64,000 bases of DNA from positions 80,054,735-80,118,734 of the forward strand of contig NC_051066.1 of NCBI RefSeq assembly GCF_004664715.2. Reading direction: 5' to 3'. Positions 1-12,379 of this stretch are shown piece by piece (the first letter of the stretch is position 1; each line of letters starts with the position of its first letter). Position numbers and translations under genes: made by a program. The notes beneath the pieces are model-generated. The model saw only the letters and a program-made list of their open reading frames with translations, was not told the origin of the DNA and did not search any database. Origin of the DNA: Peromyscus leucopus (taxonomy: Eukaryota > Chordata > Mammalia > Rodentia > Cricetidae).

Positions 1-832
1 GAAACTCTCCTTCACGAGTTGGTTTATCTTTAATTGAAAATAGGCCCTGTTTAGTCAAGAGGGATCTTAGAAACTGTTTTGCACCTAAATATTTCATCAT
101 TTGCTCATGCATGAGCCTACAACGTAACAGGGAAACAAGAAGTTTGAACGCGGGCCTCTCTCACTCACGGGCTCAGAGAGCTTGGTGCTCACCGAGCTCT
201 TTATCTCCTGCTGTAATAGAACAATATCACCTCTCAGAGGGGTTGCAAGGATTCCACGAGACTATCACAAGCAAGAGCACTTGACCTTTGCAGTGGAGGA
301 GATTGGTAAATATCATTGAGCCCAAATACCTTATCCACATCCCAAGCAGCAACTGGCGAGGATCTGGGCACATAAAACTTCATGCACTAATGAGAAAAGA
401 CATCTGCTTTGAGGAATAGCCCTCTCTTTTATTCCTACAATGATCAATTGCCGTTCCCTTTCATATGCTGTCTAAAAGCTCACAGTGACCCTGACTTATA
501 ACCAAGATAAGAAAACAGGAGTGATAAGGATGCTCATGAATCTCCTAACACGTCGCAAGGCTGCAAGAGTGATTAGTTTGACTCCCCATCTTCCACGTTT
601 GTCAGCCTAGAGAAACTCTGAACTGGTCAAGAGGTCCAGGGCCATCAGCAGTCCAACAGACTAGGGTAGAGGGAGTGTCTGAGTTCATAGTGGTTCTCAG
701 AAGGTGTCGGCAAACAGAGAGCCACTGCTTCTGTGGAATTGGCTGTGAACGGTACATTCATCCCACTGGGAGCCATGACCTTGTCATTGTGCCAGAAACT
801 TCTTGAGCAAATTCCAACTTGATTTTAGATTT
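1..832. other. Intergenic single-copy DNA
   Basis: No credible coding frame, RNA gene or repeat is recognised in this stretch. Confidence 0.6.
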
Positions 833-1003
833 TTGCTGGGCTCAGGGTCTCATACACACTAGGCAAGTTTTCCCAATAAGCTACACACCAAGCCCTTAAT
901 TTTAAAAGAAAGTCTCACTATGTGGCCCAGGATGGCTTTGAACTCTGATCGTCTTGATTCCACCTATCAAGTGCTGTGATTACAGGTGTGTGCACCTAGC
1001 CCA
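833..1003 (-). mobile_element. B4-type SINE (ID plus B1 halves), antisense
   Basis: An ID-like antisense segment (CACTAGGCAAG, then CTACACACCAAGCCC) is followed by an antisense B1-like half (AGTCTCACTATGTGGCCCAG to GCTGTGATTACAGGTGTG). This order is typical of rodent B4 elements read in reverse. Confidence 0.75.
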
Positions 1004-1463
1004 GATTTTATTTGCCATGTGAGAAGGGAGCAGCCAGGACTAGAAAAGGGTCCAGAGCATAAGAAAATAAGAAAAAGCTTTGGAGAAGGAGATGCAAAAA
1101 ATTCATATAAAAACAGGATTTTGTAATTCCTTTTGTAATCATTTTCTGGCTTACTTCTAGAAAAGAAGAAAATGGCTTCACTCTCCCTACTTGTAAAATA
1201 GGGACAAGCCTCCAAGTATCAAGTTCTGAAGCTATTAGCTGGCATGTGGGCTTTATTCTCATTAATACCTATACCCAGATGGTCCTAATCCAGGATTCTA
1301 ACAGGCATGCTGAGTCTTCCACCTGGGAGCAACATCTATAGTCTATATTGCATTTACCGGAGCGGAAAACCCTAATATTCTTCTTGTCTTTTGATCTGCT
1401 TATTTGTTTAATTTCTTTTCTTTCCTCATATCGTGTGCATTTTTGCTGAAAATTCTATTGATT

Positions 1464-1464
<1 letters not shown>

Positions 1465-1508
<44 letters not shown>
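1465..1508. repeat. (CA)n microsatellite
   Basis: About 22 CA units. Confidence 0.95.
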
Positions 1509-1510
<2 letters not shown>

Positions 1511-2515
1511 CCTTCAAACCACATGTGAGCCAATATGATCTTTGTGTGTGTTTGCTTTGTGGGGATAGGAACCAAACCCAAGGCCTTATAAACACTAACC
1601 CTGTTCTCTCTCCTCTCTCCCCTTCCCACCCCCTCCCGCTGAGCTACACCCACCCCACATCTTGTGACTTTTGACAACTACTTTCACTCCCACACCCTTT
1701 GTCTTTATCGTGTACCTAATTATTTTAACGCGTCTCGCTGTCTTTCCTGGTTCTGTAGCTGTCCTTTCAATCTCCTTCCAACACGGTAGGCAGGGGATCC
1801 GGTCCTGTGCAGATGAGATTGTGGCGAAGCCCTCAGCTTCGCCGTCTCCCTGAGAGAGAAGAGTCCTCACTAGGGCTCTCCAGACATCGACACTGCCGCC
1901 CACCGTCCGCCGCCCACCGTCCGCCTGCCTTTCCCGGTGCTCACTGCGCTTCCATCCTCTCCGGGCCGACCTCAAAGCCTCCATTCTTGCTCTTCCTTCT
2001 GCCGGGAAGGTTCTCTCCACACATGCATTCCTAGCTGGCTCTCCCACTTCCTTCCTATCTTTACCAACTTGTCAGGAAAGTCTTTCCTAATTGTGGCTTC
2101 AAAACCTGTCCCCAACCCTTTAGCTAGAGAAAGAGAAAATAGAAACGGGTTAATGCTAGAGACTGAGGGACATGGTATTATTAGAACTGAACTGTGTGAT
2201 TGTGAAGGCCAGCAAGTTCCCCCGATCTTCTGCCCATGAGCTACAGCCTCAGGAAACCCGGTACTATAATCAATGTAAGTCCAAAGACCTTACAACAAGG
2301 AGCCCCAGTGTACCGCAGGGAAGGATTCCCAGCTCATACAGAGGAAGCGAATGCCTCTTTTTGTCTTTTGTTCTGTTCAGACCCTTGGTGGGGTACATGG
2401 TGCCACGCACACTTGTGAGGAGACTGTCCTTTCTTCATCTATAAACTCAGTCACTAATCTCTCCTAGACTCATATCTGGGCTTCCAGTGTAGCCTTGTCA
2501 AGTTACCATTAAGGT
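1509..2515. other. Intergenic DNA with local GC-rich patch
   Basis: No gene is recognised. The 1.8-2.0 kb patch holds a perfect 8-bp-stem hairpin at 1,823-1,843 (GGCGAAGC, loop CCTCA, GCTTCGCC) and a tandem duplication of a 14-bp GCCGCCCACCGTCC unit near 1,895-1,924. It could be an unrecognised LTR. Confidence 0.45.
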
Positions 2516-2519
2516 ATTA

Positions 2520-2735
2520 TCACCTATCTGGAGATGCTGGTACACACCTGGAGACCCAGAGCGGGAGAGGCTGAGGCAGGAAGACTGAGTGTTCAAAGTT
2601 AGACTTGGCTACATAGTAAGTTCAGGGGCAGGCTGCGCTACACAGTGAGACTGTCCTCTCGCCAAAAAGTGGGGTGGGTGTGAGGGGATGTAACTCAGTG
2701 ATAGAGTGCTTGTAGCACCCCTAAAATACAAATAA
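2520..2735 (+). mobile_element. B4-type SINE (B1 plus ID halves)
   Basis: A B1-like half (GGCTGAGGCAGGAAGACTGA, then TTGGCTACATAGTAAGTTCA) runs into an ID-like half (GATGTAACTCAGTGATAGAG), the usual order of sense-strand B4. Confidence 0.75.
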
Positions 2736-3530
2736 GTAATTAGAAACTGAAATATGTTGCCATAGCAACTAAGATGTAAGTGGTGAAGACTAGTTGGAAG
2801 AGCACACAGTAAGTCCGTGAGGATGTCTGGCACACACCAAGGGTTCAGTGCATGGTGCTTTTCCTCTTGTTTCTAAGCTTCACACTTCCCAGCACAGAGA
2901 ATGAGCTTTAGGAACATGTTTCCTGTGGAACACTGACCATGGACCACTCACTGTTCTACACAAGCTTACAGAAAATGTGATGGTAGTGTTTTCAACTCCT
3001 TAAAGATATGAAATGAATACATTTAAATATTATGAGTTCTGGGGCAAATGGATGAGGTTGGACAGAAGTCACTAAGAAGCGAAAAGCGTTTGATTAGTTT
3101 CCAAAAATTCTTGAGTTTTCGTTATTTTCTTCTTTCTCCTTTCCCTTAAATCCCAAAGGCTGATCATGAAACGAATAAAACCATTGGTTTAATCAGGTTA
3201 TTGGCACATAGATATTAGTAGATGCTCTCAAGCCTTTAAAGTTTAAAATGAGTTTATTGTCCTTAGTAAAATATCAATGGTCATTCCTGTGAGCTCTCTA
3301 TTTTTAGCCTGTACTATACACTTTATAGTTGTAGCATGAGACAGGACCTTACATTATAATATTGACTGTTCATTCAACTTCCAGATGAGTGTTCCTAGAT
3401 GATGTACTATAATTGTTGAGATTGTAAGTCAATATCTGACTAGTGACCTAAAGGTCACCATTTAGCTTTTGTGTATACATGCACCCATACCTACTCACAC
3501 CCCCACACCTGCACACCCACACACTCTCGC
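2736..3530. other. Intergenic single-copy DNA
   Basis: AT-rich, no coding frame or clear repeat; CA-rich low complexity near 3,480-3,530. Confidence 0.55.
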
Positions 3531-3733
3531 ACAATGTGCATGGGTGTTTTGCCTGCATGTATCTCTATGCACTACATGTGTGCTTTGTGCTTGCAGAGGC
3601 CAGAAGAGGGTGCCAGATCCCTTCAAACTAGAGTTGTAGAAACTTGTGAACCAACATGTGGGTGCTGGGAATTGAATTCAGGTCCTCTGCAAGAGCAGCA
3701 AGGGCTCTTAACACCTGAACCATATTTCCAGAC
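3531..3733 (-). mobile_element. B2/B3-type SINE, antisense
   Basis: The + strand shows the reverse-complement pattern: GGCCAGAAGAGGGTGCCAGA, TGTGGGTGCTGGGAATTGAA, TCCTCTGCAAGAGCAGC and a decayed copy of GAGCCATCTCTCCAG at the end. Confidence 0.85.
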
Positions 3734-3764
3734 TCTCTTTGTATATTTTTTATTTCATTAGTTC

Positions 3765-3835
3765 TTGAACATTTATTGGGCTCATGATATGTGTCAGAAT
3801 GGGGACAGAAATATGAACAAATCACAGGCCCTCCT
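3765..3835. mobile_element. L2-like fragment
   Basis: The pattern ACATTTATTGGGCTCATGAT followed by a 'gggacagaaatatgaacaa' stretch resembles the mammalian L2 3' region. It is old and short. Confidence 0.4.
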
Positions 3836-3952
3836 TTGAAGAAGACTACATCTACTGGATCATAATGATCTATTGCTATTTTAGTTCTGGGTTCCCAGTG
3901 TTAGAATACTATCCTTATTAACTACTCTGGAGAAATGGCCATCTAAATGGGA

Positions 3953-4030
3953 TGTTTGTGTATATCTGTGTGTGTATGTATACATGTACACATATATACA
4001 TGTTTACATGTACATACATGTATATACCTC
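3953..4030. repeat. Alternating purine-pyrimidine TG/TA tract
   Basis: Degenerate TGTGTGTATGTATACATG-type units including several TACATG repeats. Confidence 0.8.
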
Positions 4031-4255
4031 CATTTGGGGGGATTTAAACTACTTTTTAATGTAGTTCTCAACTCCAGTTACAGCCTAGGAGGATGTGTAT
4101 ATTTTGGTTTCAGGTGGGTTTTTAAATTAAACCTTTGGCTTAGCATACAAAGTAATGAGTTTTACTATGGCACTTTCACACACATGTGTCATTATGTTTT
4201 GTCCTTGTTTGTCCCCTCCTCATTACCTTCTTCTCCATTCCCTCTATTTTTTAAT

Positions 4256-4462
4256 ATTATGTGTATGAGCATATCACCTGCTTCTACACCTGTGCAGCAC
4301 ATGTGTGCCTGATGTAGGCAGAAATCAGAAGAGAGTGTTGAATCCCCTGGGACTGTAGTTACAGATGCCTGTGAACTGCCATGTGGGTGCTTGTCCTCAA
4401 GCCCAGGTCCTCTGAAAGGGCAACCAGTACTCTTAACCATTGGGCCATTCCTCCCCCAGCCC
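4256..4462 (-). mobile_element. B2/B3-type SINE, antisense
   Basis: Reverse-complement B3 landmarks are visible: CACATGTGTGCCTGATG, CAGAAATCAGAAGAGAGTG, CCCTGGGACTGTAGTTACAG and ACTCTTAACCATTGGGCCAT. A CCCCTCCAG-type duplication and two CA arrays follow. Confidence 0.85.
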
Positions 4463-4529
4463 CTCCAGCCCCTAAAGCCCCTCCAGCCTCCCCACAGGCC
4501 CCTCTTGCTGGTCCCTTCCTCTCTACAAG

Positions 4530-4530
<1 letters not shown>

Positions 4531-4577
<47 letters not shown>

Positions 4578-4579
4578 AC
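4531..4579. repeat. (CA)n microsatellite
   Basis: About 21 CA units, then CATACACACC. Confidence 0.95.
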
Positions 4580-4667
4580 CGTCACATCACATGTGTTCTA
4601 CTACCTTTCCCATCTCTACCTCTCTCCTGTTAGCTCCCTTATCATGGTTCCCTTTCTACTTCCATGT

Positions 4668-4669
<2 letters not shown>

Positions 4670-4712
<43 letters not shown>
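4670..4712. repeat. (CA)n microsatellite
   Basis: About 21 CA units, 90 bp from the previous array. Confidence 0.95.
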
Positions 4713-4715
<3 letters not shown>

Positions 4716-4734
4716 CTAGATGCTTCATGAGAGA

Positions 4735-5130
4735 AACCAAGTAGCATTTATTGTCTTGAATGTGGCTTGTTTCACTTAACATAATGATCTCCATTAGACT
4801 GGTTCTATTTTCTGGCTATTGTGAATAATGCAGCAATAAAAGTGGATGGTTTATAGCATGTTGGCTTACAATTCTTAGGACATATACCCAGGAGTGGTAC
4901 AGCTGGGTTATATGGTAGTTCTGTTTTTAGTTACTTTGCATACAGATTTCTATAGTGGCTACATTAGTTTATGTTCCCATTAGCAGTGAACAATGGCTTT
5001 TTTTTACCCCCACCCCCTTACCAGCATTTGTGATCACTTGTTTCCTTGATGATAGCTATTTTCATTAGGATGGGATGGAATCTCCAAGTGGTTTTAATAA
5101 GCATTTCCTTAAGGGTTTTTCTATAATGTT
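4735..5130 (-). mobile_element. Old LINE-1 (L1M-type) 3' fragment, antisense
   Basis: Landmarks of the mammalian L1M 3' region are recognisable in reverse: GCTATTGTGAATAATGCAGC, GACATATACCCAGGAGTGGT, ATATGGTAGTTCTGTTTTTA and CCAGCATTTGTGATCACTTG. It is much diverged, hence old. Confidence 0.75.
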
Positions 5131-5164
5131 TTGCATTGTGTTGTTATAATAAAGTCTTTAAAAT

Positions 5165-5275
5165 GTTAAAGCTAATTGGGTAATGTGTCTCAAACTTTTA
5201 ATCCCAGAACTCACAAGGAGGTTGTACAGTTGGAGGCCTGGCCTACCATATAAAACTATCTTTAAAAGTATTTTT
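5165..5275 (+). mobile_element. Degenerate B1 SINE
   Basis: Weak B1 pattern (TTTTAATCCCAGAACTCACA, GGCCTGGCCTACCATATAAA). Heavily mutated. Confidence 0.5.
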
Positions 5276-5284
5276 GTGTGGCAG

Positions 5285-5500
5285 TGTTGGGGTGTGGGGC
5301 TAGCAATGGGATGGCTAAGTGAGTAGAGGCATGGGTTCATGGATCTGATGGCCTGAGTCTGATTCCTGCATCCCACAAGGTGGCAGGAGAGAACAAGCTC
5401 CCTAGAGTTGTCCTCTGAGCTCCACACATGTACCATGGCACACTGTGCCCACACCCACCCACCCCCACACACAAATCATCTGGTAAGTTAAAAAAAAAAA
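5285..5500 (+). mobile_element. B2/B3-type SINE
   Basis: GGGATGGCTAAGTGAGTAGA, TCTGATTCCTGCATCCCACA and GTTGTCCTCTGAGCTCCACA follow the sense B2/B3 order, ending in a short A run. Confidence 0.75.
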
Positions 5501-5880
5501 GCACCAAAACACTTTAAGTTGACTTCCTGGTCTTGAAGGGCATTGTAACCTTTACATAACTGTAACACGTTTTATAACTAATGCTTGCTAAGTATTTTTT
5601 TGTGAAACTAAATAAACTCATTGGGAAATTTAAAGATTTCTTCTTGTCACATAATTGGAAACATTTTATCCAACTGTGGGATTCTTCTGAGCAGGGCTGG
5701 GGACAAAAGTGGAATGTGTTCAGTTAAGCAGGTGCTTAATCACTGGGCAGGAGCCGAACTCTACTGAATGGTCTGCTCTCTCTAGGTGACCATATTACTT
5801 GCAGGTAATGACATGGAAACTAAAAATCTCCTTAGCTTTATTGATTACTTATATTTGTGGCATCATTTTTGCATCACGTA
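5501..5880. other. Intergenic single-copy DNA
   Basis: AT-rich, nothing recognised. Confidence 0.5.
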
Positions 5881-5883
5881 GAA

Positions 5884-6055
5884 CAGAGCTTCTGGGCTCT
5901 GGCACTCTTGATTTGGGGCTGGATAATTCTTGGGTCATGGATTATCTTGTCCATCACGGGTGCTTATCAGCATCCCTGGCTCCTCCCCTACCAGATGCCA
6001 ATAGCACTCTCAATAGAACCAAAGCTTGCTCTAGATATTGTTCAGTATTTACTAA
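5884..6055 (-). mobile_element. MER5A-type hAT DNA transposon, antisense
   Basis: The order GGCTCTGGCACTCTTGATTT, GGGCTGGATAATTCTTGGGT, CAGCATCCCTGGCTCCTCCC and CAGATGCCAATAGCACTC matches the reverse strand of the eutherian MER5A non-autonomous element. Confidence 0.75.
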
Positions 6056-6369
6056 AAAAGTGAAACCTCCACCAGTTGATAATCAGTGCTCTCAAATTTT
6101 CAAAATATTTTAATCCTAACAGTGAAATGTGTATTCCTAACCTTTTTCTGAGTTTATGGGCAATAATGCTTCTGGTGTTCCTTTCCAGAAAAAAATCTGT
6201 ACATTTAGGTTTTATGGAATCCAGGAAATAAAATTTTACTCTGACATTAAGATAAATAATATATTAAACAGTGACAATTACTGTTTTGTGGTGATGTAGA
6301 ATACATTCCTGGTGTTCTGAAAGAATTCCTACAATTCAGGGACTCTCTTAGGACCAAAGTTACTAGACT
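6056..6369. other. Intergenic single-copy DNA
   Basis: AT-rich, nothing recognised. Confidence 0.5.
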
Positions 6370-6485
6370 GGTGGTGGTGGTGGTGGTGGTGGTGGTGGTG
6401 GGGTGGTGGTGGTGGTGGTGGTGTGTGGTGGTGGTGGAGGTGGTGGTGGTGGTGATGGTGGTGGTAGGTGGTGGCGGTGGTGGTC
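6370..6485. repeat. (GGT)n trinucleotide array
   Basis: About 115 bp of GGT units with scattered GTGT, GAGGT and GGC interruptions. Frames reading it as polyhistidine or polyproline on the other strand are not genes. Confidence 0.95.
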
Positions 6486-7779
6486 ATGATGATGTGTATG
6501 TATAGGAGCAGAGCAGAGGTGCTGTATAACCCTTGAATCTGGACACTTGACTCATAGGCACTTAGCAAACAGTCCAGGGTTTTCTCCTTGAAGACAAGGA
6601 ATCCAAACACTAGATTGGCTATAGCTGAGAAAATCCCCCCAAGGTATCTGAGTAGATGGATTCTTTAGCATTCTTTCAAATGGCAATTTATTTATTTATT
6701 TATTTTGTTTTCCTGCACTCATTTTATTAGGCTCCTGCTTTCAACATTTCAAATACAATCGTTAAGAGTCCTCACTCTGAGCTTCCTAGGGCCTTGAGAA
6801 GTCGGCTTGGAGGATGGAGGTGATGATACGGCTTGGCAAGAAGCTAGATGATGTTTGAACCTTCACAGACACACCGGGGTCCGAGGTCCCAGACACGTAC
6901 ATTCCACACTCGAGCCCGCTCAGACTCCAGTGGTCTGCATGGGCCAGTGGAGGGGGCTTGAGGCCCCTGAGGCTGGTAGATTTATGTTGGGAAAGCAGTA
7001 CAGTAAGAAGCGATTAGAAGCCATTTCAGAGGGTGTTTGAGGGCTCGCTCCTCCATCTGAGCGTCTGGGACACTGAGCTCTGTCTGTGAGGACCTGGGTC
7101 CGTGCCAGCAGAGGGAGTAGGACAAGCCCAAGGAATGGAAGGTCACCGGCAGAGAGGGCCTTTGATAATTATATCCTTGTTTCCTTGAAGGTACCAGTGT
7201 CCTTGATTCGCCAGCTTCAAAGTGAGCTGCCTCTGAAGTGGGGGGCTACTCACACCTGCTGTGCTGCTGGGTGGCTGCAGACTCAACAAGACAATAAGTC
7301 TGTTGACATTTCCAAGGCCACATTCATAACCCAAGCCCTGGGAAGTTTCTGTCGTCCTTGTTTCTTTCTAAAAGAACGTGAAGACATTAGTGTGTCCGGG
7401 ACTGCCTCCGGGATGGATCCCATGTAAAGGTACTTCCTTAAATTCAGATGTCCTGTGGGTTATAGAGTCTAAGCCTTCACTTCACCCTCTCCCTTACCCT
7501 CTCCCCAAGGGACCGTCGTGTCTTGTAATCATCCAGGGGTCAATAACAACAGGCATAGTCGTTCTTTTTTACCCATGTATTGCTCTTTGGAGATGCTCCA
7601 TCAGCCGTGGTTGAGGAAGGATCCACATGGTTCTGCTGTTCATGGCTCCCTCCTAGTCCTCTGCTTCTTATAGGTCTTTATAGAGAGGAGAGCGGATCCT
7701 GTTTATCTACTGTACAATGAATAGGGTCTAAAAATGGATTTCCAGGGCTTAGGAAATGACTAATGTCACAAAAGCAATA
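6486..7779. other. Intergenic single-copy DNA
   Basis: An ATTT-rich run at 6,688-6,706 and otherwise single-copy sequence. Short open frames near 7.1-7.4 kb show no family resemblance and no supporting splice structure. Confidence 0.5.
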
Positions 7780-8056
7780 GGACCTGAGTTCAGATTTCCA
7801 GCACTCTTGTAAAAAGCTGGTGTGGTATATCTGTAATCCCACTGCCTGGGAGGCAGAGAGAGGTTGACCCCTGGACCTCACTGGTCAGCTGACCTAGCTG
7901 GATGGATAAGTTCTGGCTTCAGTGAGAGATCTGTCTTAAGAAATAAGGTAAAGAGCAACTGAAGAAGACACGGATGACCTCCACACAATGCACACTCCTG
8001 TACAAACATGTTGCTGTGTTGTACACACTGACCACATACAAATATCAAAATTAAAG
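7780..8056 (+). mobile_element. Rodent tRNA-derived SINE (B2 superfamily, subfamily unresolved)
   Basis: GAGTTCAGATTTCCAGCACT, CTGTAATCCCACTGCCTGGG, TCACTGGTCAGCTGACCTAG and ATGACCTCCACACAATGCAC are in the same order as copies near 10.5, 24.1 and 34.6 kb. Confidence 0.65.
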
Positions 8057-9655
8057 TGGAATTTTCACTGACTCCCTAAATGTATCTGCTGCTTCCTCAC
8101 CCCAACTTTTCACTTGCTCCCAGGGTAGAATAGACAAGTTCAAACCATATTCTATTGTAAAGCTCCATGACTGAGGACCAGGTCCCAGACCTCTAAAGCT
8201 GTCCATGGAATGAACTGAGTAAAGGGAGCCTGTGCACACAGATGTTTTCCTTTGTTGTTTTTATCAGCCACATGGACCAAGATTTTTCTCCAGCAAAATC
8301 AGGCATTGATCAACACCTAGGAAATAGGGAGAGGGAAATATTTACTACATTTTTCTGGTTATTTTTTGTTCTGGCCTTAAAATGGATAAATATTGGCTCC
8401 ATAGACAAAATGTCCTCCCAACACTGCGTTTTCCTGTGACATGATGCAAATGCACAGCTCTACTGGTGACCTGTAAATACTGGATCTTCTCGTACTGAAG
8501 GAGGAAGATCCCTCCACTGCCCTCCCACCTCTGTTCTCTTAGTCCTTCTGAGACTTCCTACTCCCTCCAACACCAGGGGTGACAACTATGTCACCCAGGA
8601 CAGGGTGAGTGCTCCGCACACCAGCTCCTGCCTCTCTTGGGATGGATGCTGGGATCCTGAGCTGTTGCCTGTGATTTAATGAGGAGACCCGTGGGGACAG
8701 CCCAGGTGCTGTATCTCAAACCCTTGAAGACTGCCAGGGGAACATTTAGTCTGTTGACTTTACTCAGTTATGCTAGTCTGGCAACAGTACCTGGGACTGT
8801 ATATTACTCGGATACTTAATTTATTTGGTGTGGAAGGCGCTCTCTTCCACTTTAGCTGTCTCATAGCAGAAGATGAAAAACCATTTCGTTTGCAAGTCGT
8901 AAAAACTTTAACAGGCTTGGGCCTTAAAGAGTAAGGGACTCCACTGACTTCCAAAGTATTAACAGAGGTCCAAACAACCTTTGTTGATGTAGTTTTTCCC
9001 TAAGAGAAAAATTACGGTGCAGACCTGATTGCAGTAAAATCAGCATGGGAAATAAATGGCTTCCTTTGGGTGCTACCCAGTCTGAAGGGAACACGAGTAT
9101 AAACTGTTATTAGGGGAGGGGAGGGGGGAATTATGGGGCCTTTGTCACAGCCTCCCTTACCTCCCACCTATCCTTCCCAACAACCCTGGGGAGACAGAAG
9201 TATAACACTGCAAGAAGCAGTAGAACTTGAACTCTGCTAGTACCTGAAATTGCTACCCAACTAATGAAATGTCACTGCTTTATTTATTGACCTCACACTC
9301 AGTGGAGTTCACGAAGAAAGGAACCCAGCCCATGTTTCCTTAGAACAGAAACAACCAACCAAAACAAGTGCTGTAATGATTCCAGTGCTCCAGTTACCAA
9401 CCTGGAGCCACTAACTAGGTATCAGGACACGGCCCCAAGCAGCCTCCTGCTGTTCACTTGCCCCTCATATCAAGGATTGATTTGAAGCAAACGTAAGCAT
9501 CACCTACAGCAGTGAGAAAATGGAAGCCACAGGAATGAAAATCCACACTCCTTCTAGAGTCAGAAGACATCATGGGGCTTTGGCTTATCACCATGCAGAA
9601 TTCATTTATTTTAAATCTCCTTTCTAGTTTTTATGAAGAATGCTGGTTCCGCAGT
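8057..9655. other. Intergenic single-copy DNA
   Basis: No gene. A G-rich purine run lies at 9,112-9,135. Confidence 0.5.
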
Positions 9656-9659
9656 CTGC

Positions 9660-9835
9660 CTGGCTTGTTTTCTTCGATTATGATTTAGTAGCTGTGGGAT
9701 CTTGATGAAGTAATTTATCTGCGCTTTGGTTTTTCTCCTCTGTGAACTAAGGATGCTCATCTTCCTACAGAGTACTTTCGTGGCAAAGTCCATGACTAGA
9801 CCTGACATTTGGTCAATGTCCATGTGTGTGAACTT
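9660..9835 (+). mobile_element. MIR fragment
   Basis: TAGTAGCTGTGGGATCTTGA, AAGTAATTTATCTGCGCTTT and TCCTCTGTGAACTAAGGATG follow the sense MIR core order. Confidence 0.65.
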
Positions 9836-10437
9836 GTCATTAGTCATTTACTGCATACTTGGGATTAGTTTGCATATTTCATTATAACAAACAGTTCTGG
9901 GAGGCAGTGATTTTGATTCTTATTTTGCTGAAACAAATCCCATGTCTCACACTTGAAATAGAGAGAACCCAATTTAGAATTCAGGTCCACGTGTGGCTTG
10001 GATAGGTGAAGGCCACCTCTGGGAAGCAGGCTGAGGATGGACCTCTACAAGGAGGCACATGCTGAGTGAGAGGATGTGACCCGCACCAACAGTAAAAACC
10101 TACAATAAAAGTCTCAGCTCACCTTTCTGGAACTCAGTCACTGACATGGTCCTTTAGAGTTAGACCCATTGGGGCACAGGGCTGAGCACCGGGTGTGGCT
10201 TTAGGCAAAACAGCCCTCTCATCTCATGGTATCAGTGGAAGGCAGGCAACCCTCACACTCCCAACATCGATGGGCGTAAGCACTTTGCAGCATGAGCAGT
10301 CCACACTGACCCTTAGCTGGAGGAAAGAGGTTCAGAGTGATCTCGTGGGTGGTGGACCTGCAGATAATTGCTGTTTTTATCCAGTATCTTAGACAATTTG
10401 AGGAACTCCAAAAAGAATCGTTGACTCCAAATAATCA
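9836..10437. other. Intergenic single-copy DNA
   Basis: Nothing recognised. Confidence 0.5.
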
Positions 10438-10792
10438 TGGCTTGGACTGGGGAGATAGCTAAACCATTGAAATACTGCCAGCATGTGGACCTTAGTGTGA
10501 CGCCCAGAATCCACATAAAAAGCCATGTGTGGCGGTGTGCATTTGTAATCCCAGTGATGGAGGGGTGGGTGGAGACAAGTGAGCCCTGGGCCTTGCTGGC
10601 CAGCCAGTCTAGCCTAATTAGTGAGTCCCAGGTCCCAGCGAGAGACTGTCTCAAAACACAACAGGATCAGCTCCTGAGGACTGACCCCTGAGGTTGATCT
10701 TTGGTCTGCACATGCATGACCTGCACACAAACACCCCTCCCCCTGCAAAACCTGAACAAACAAACAAGGAAACAAACAAACAAAAAACCCAA
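10438..10792 (+). mobile_element. Rodent tRNA-derived SINE (B2 superfamily, long form)
   Basis: Tract order: CTGGGGAGATAGCTAAACC, ATTTGTAATCCCAGTGATGG, CAGCCAGTCTAGCCTAATTA, GAGAGACTGTCTCAAAACAC, CCCCTGAGGTTGATCTTTGG, then an A-rich AAAC tail. Confidence 0.75.
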
Positions 10793-12379
10793 GCATATTA
10801 GCTGTTAACTAGCACCAAAACAAGCAGGTCACCAACAGGCCACAGGTATCACAGTTTACATGTTCTTCACACCTGGCTTTGGCCACATGCAGAACACTAA
10901 ACTAGCCCGAGTTTTTAAAAATCTAATCCTGGCAAGTATTTTTTTATGATGTCTTCATGAATCATAAGCTAGGGTCACAGATTTTAAAGTGGAAGAAGCT
11001 TGAGCAAGCTGAGCATTTTGTCTGGGTTGAAGTCAGGGCTGTGATTAGTCCAGCGCATCAACAGTTACACACAATGGATCAGGACCATCCACGCGAAGAT
11101 GGATTTCTCAAGGAGAAGGTAGCTGTTTGCCAACTGCAAAGAAATTATAAAAACAAATTCTTGGCTGAAAACTTGAAAGGATAGGTTTGGAATGTTATCT
11201 TAATGCACATTACAGTCTTGAAGTTTCTTGTCATACCCAAGATAAAGTACTGTGTTTATATTTTATTCATTTCCATGTAAAATGACTTCTAAAGCTACAT
11301 GCCAAGAATTCTCACTGACATAGTGTAGTTCATGATTCTTTGACTATATTTCTTATTCTTCTAACAATACACTGTTTTATGATTAAAATACTCCTCTCCT
11401 ATGATTATAATTTCTCATCATATAACTGATACAATTACATAAATACAGGATTGAGTTCAAAATTCTTAAGGGAACAATTTCTGATTTGAGAGTAAAGTCT
11501 TATCATTAAAACACTTCCAGAAAATGTATCAGACATGTGGAGCCATCGGGTTTAAGAATGTACTACCAATTTTATGTTAGCTTATCATCTAGAGTGCAGT
11601 GTTCTCTGGCATACGGATAGATCCACAGCCATGAAGATTAGGGCTAAGCCAAAACAGGAAAAGATAAAAGCTTAATTTTTCATTATCTCCTTGGAACACT
11701 ACCTAGCTGGAGTTCAAAACCCTATGCGACTGTTCAGCTCTTCTGGGGTGGCTTTTAGTCCTGATAGTTCATGACACACATAAGAGAACGACCAGCTCAG
11801 ACTATCCAACACTAACATCCACTGCATGCAAGTGTCATGACTAGAAGTGGGGAGAAAGCGATGTGAGTGAGGAAAGTGTCCCCACTCTGTCGTGAGTGGT
11901 ACTGGCAGAAGAGATTAAGTAGCACACTTAACTTCAACAACACATGAGTCTGATAAATGCTATAAAAAAAGGGGGCTCAAATAAAATGCTACTGGGGTTC
12001 CAGAAAGGATACTCTATGAAGAGTTCCTTGTAAAAATAAATAATATTTTAGATGAATCCTGAAGGCTGTGTGTGAGATTCTTTAGTGAAGGTCTGAGGGA
12101 TTTGTTTATCTTAAAATGTCTATTTTGTTCACATTTATGAAATGTAGCCTCTCCGGGTGTGCCGTACATGGTTATTTTCCCGCCACACTTGGAACCCTCG
12201 TTCCACCGTCTGGCTGTCTTCATGGTTGCTCTGGAGAAATCCTCGGATGCTCTGATGTCAGCTCCTGCTTGATCCTTCTTGTCTATCCAGCTGTTAGGAG
12301 TGATTCTCCTGTTTCTCTTCGTTCAGCTTCTCTCCAGCATGTCCAGAACATAACTTTCCTTTGACTTGTCCTGCTAGAG
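10793..12379. other. Intergenic AT-rich single-copy DNA
   Basis: No gene or clear repeat. Confidence 0.5.

Noticed and set aside
6329..6610. Histidine/proline-rich - strand frame
   Set aside because: It is a translation of the GGT microsatellite.
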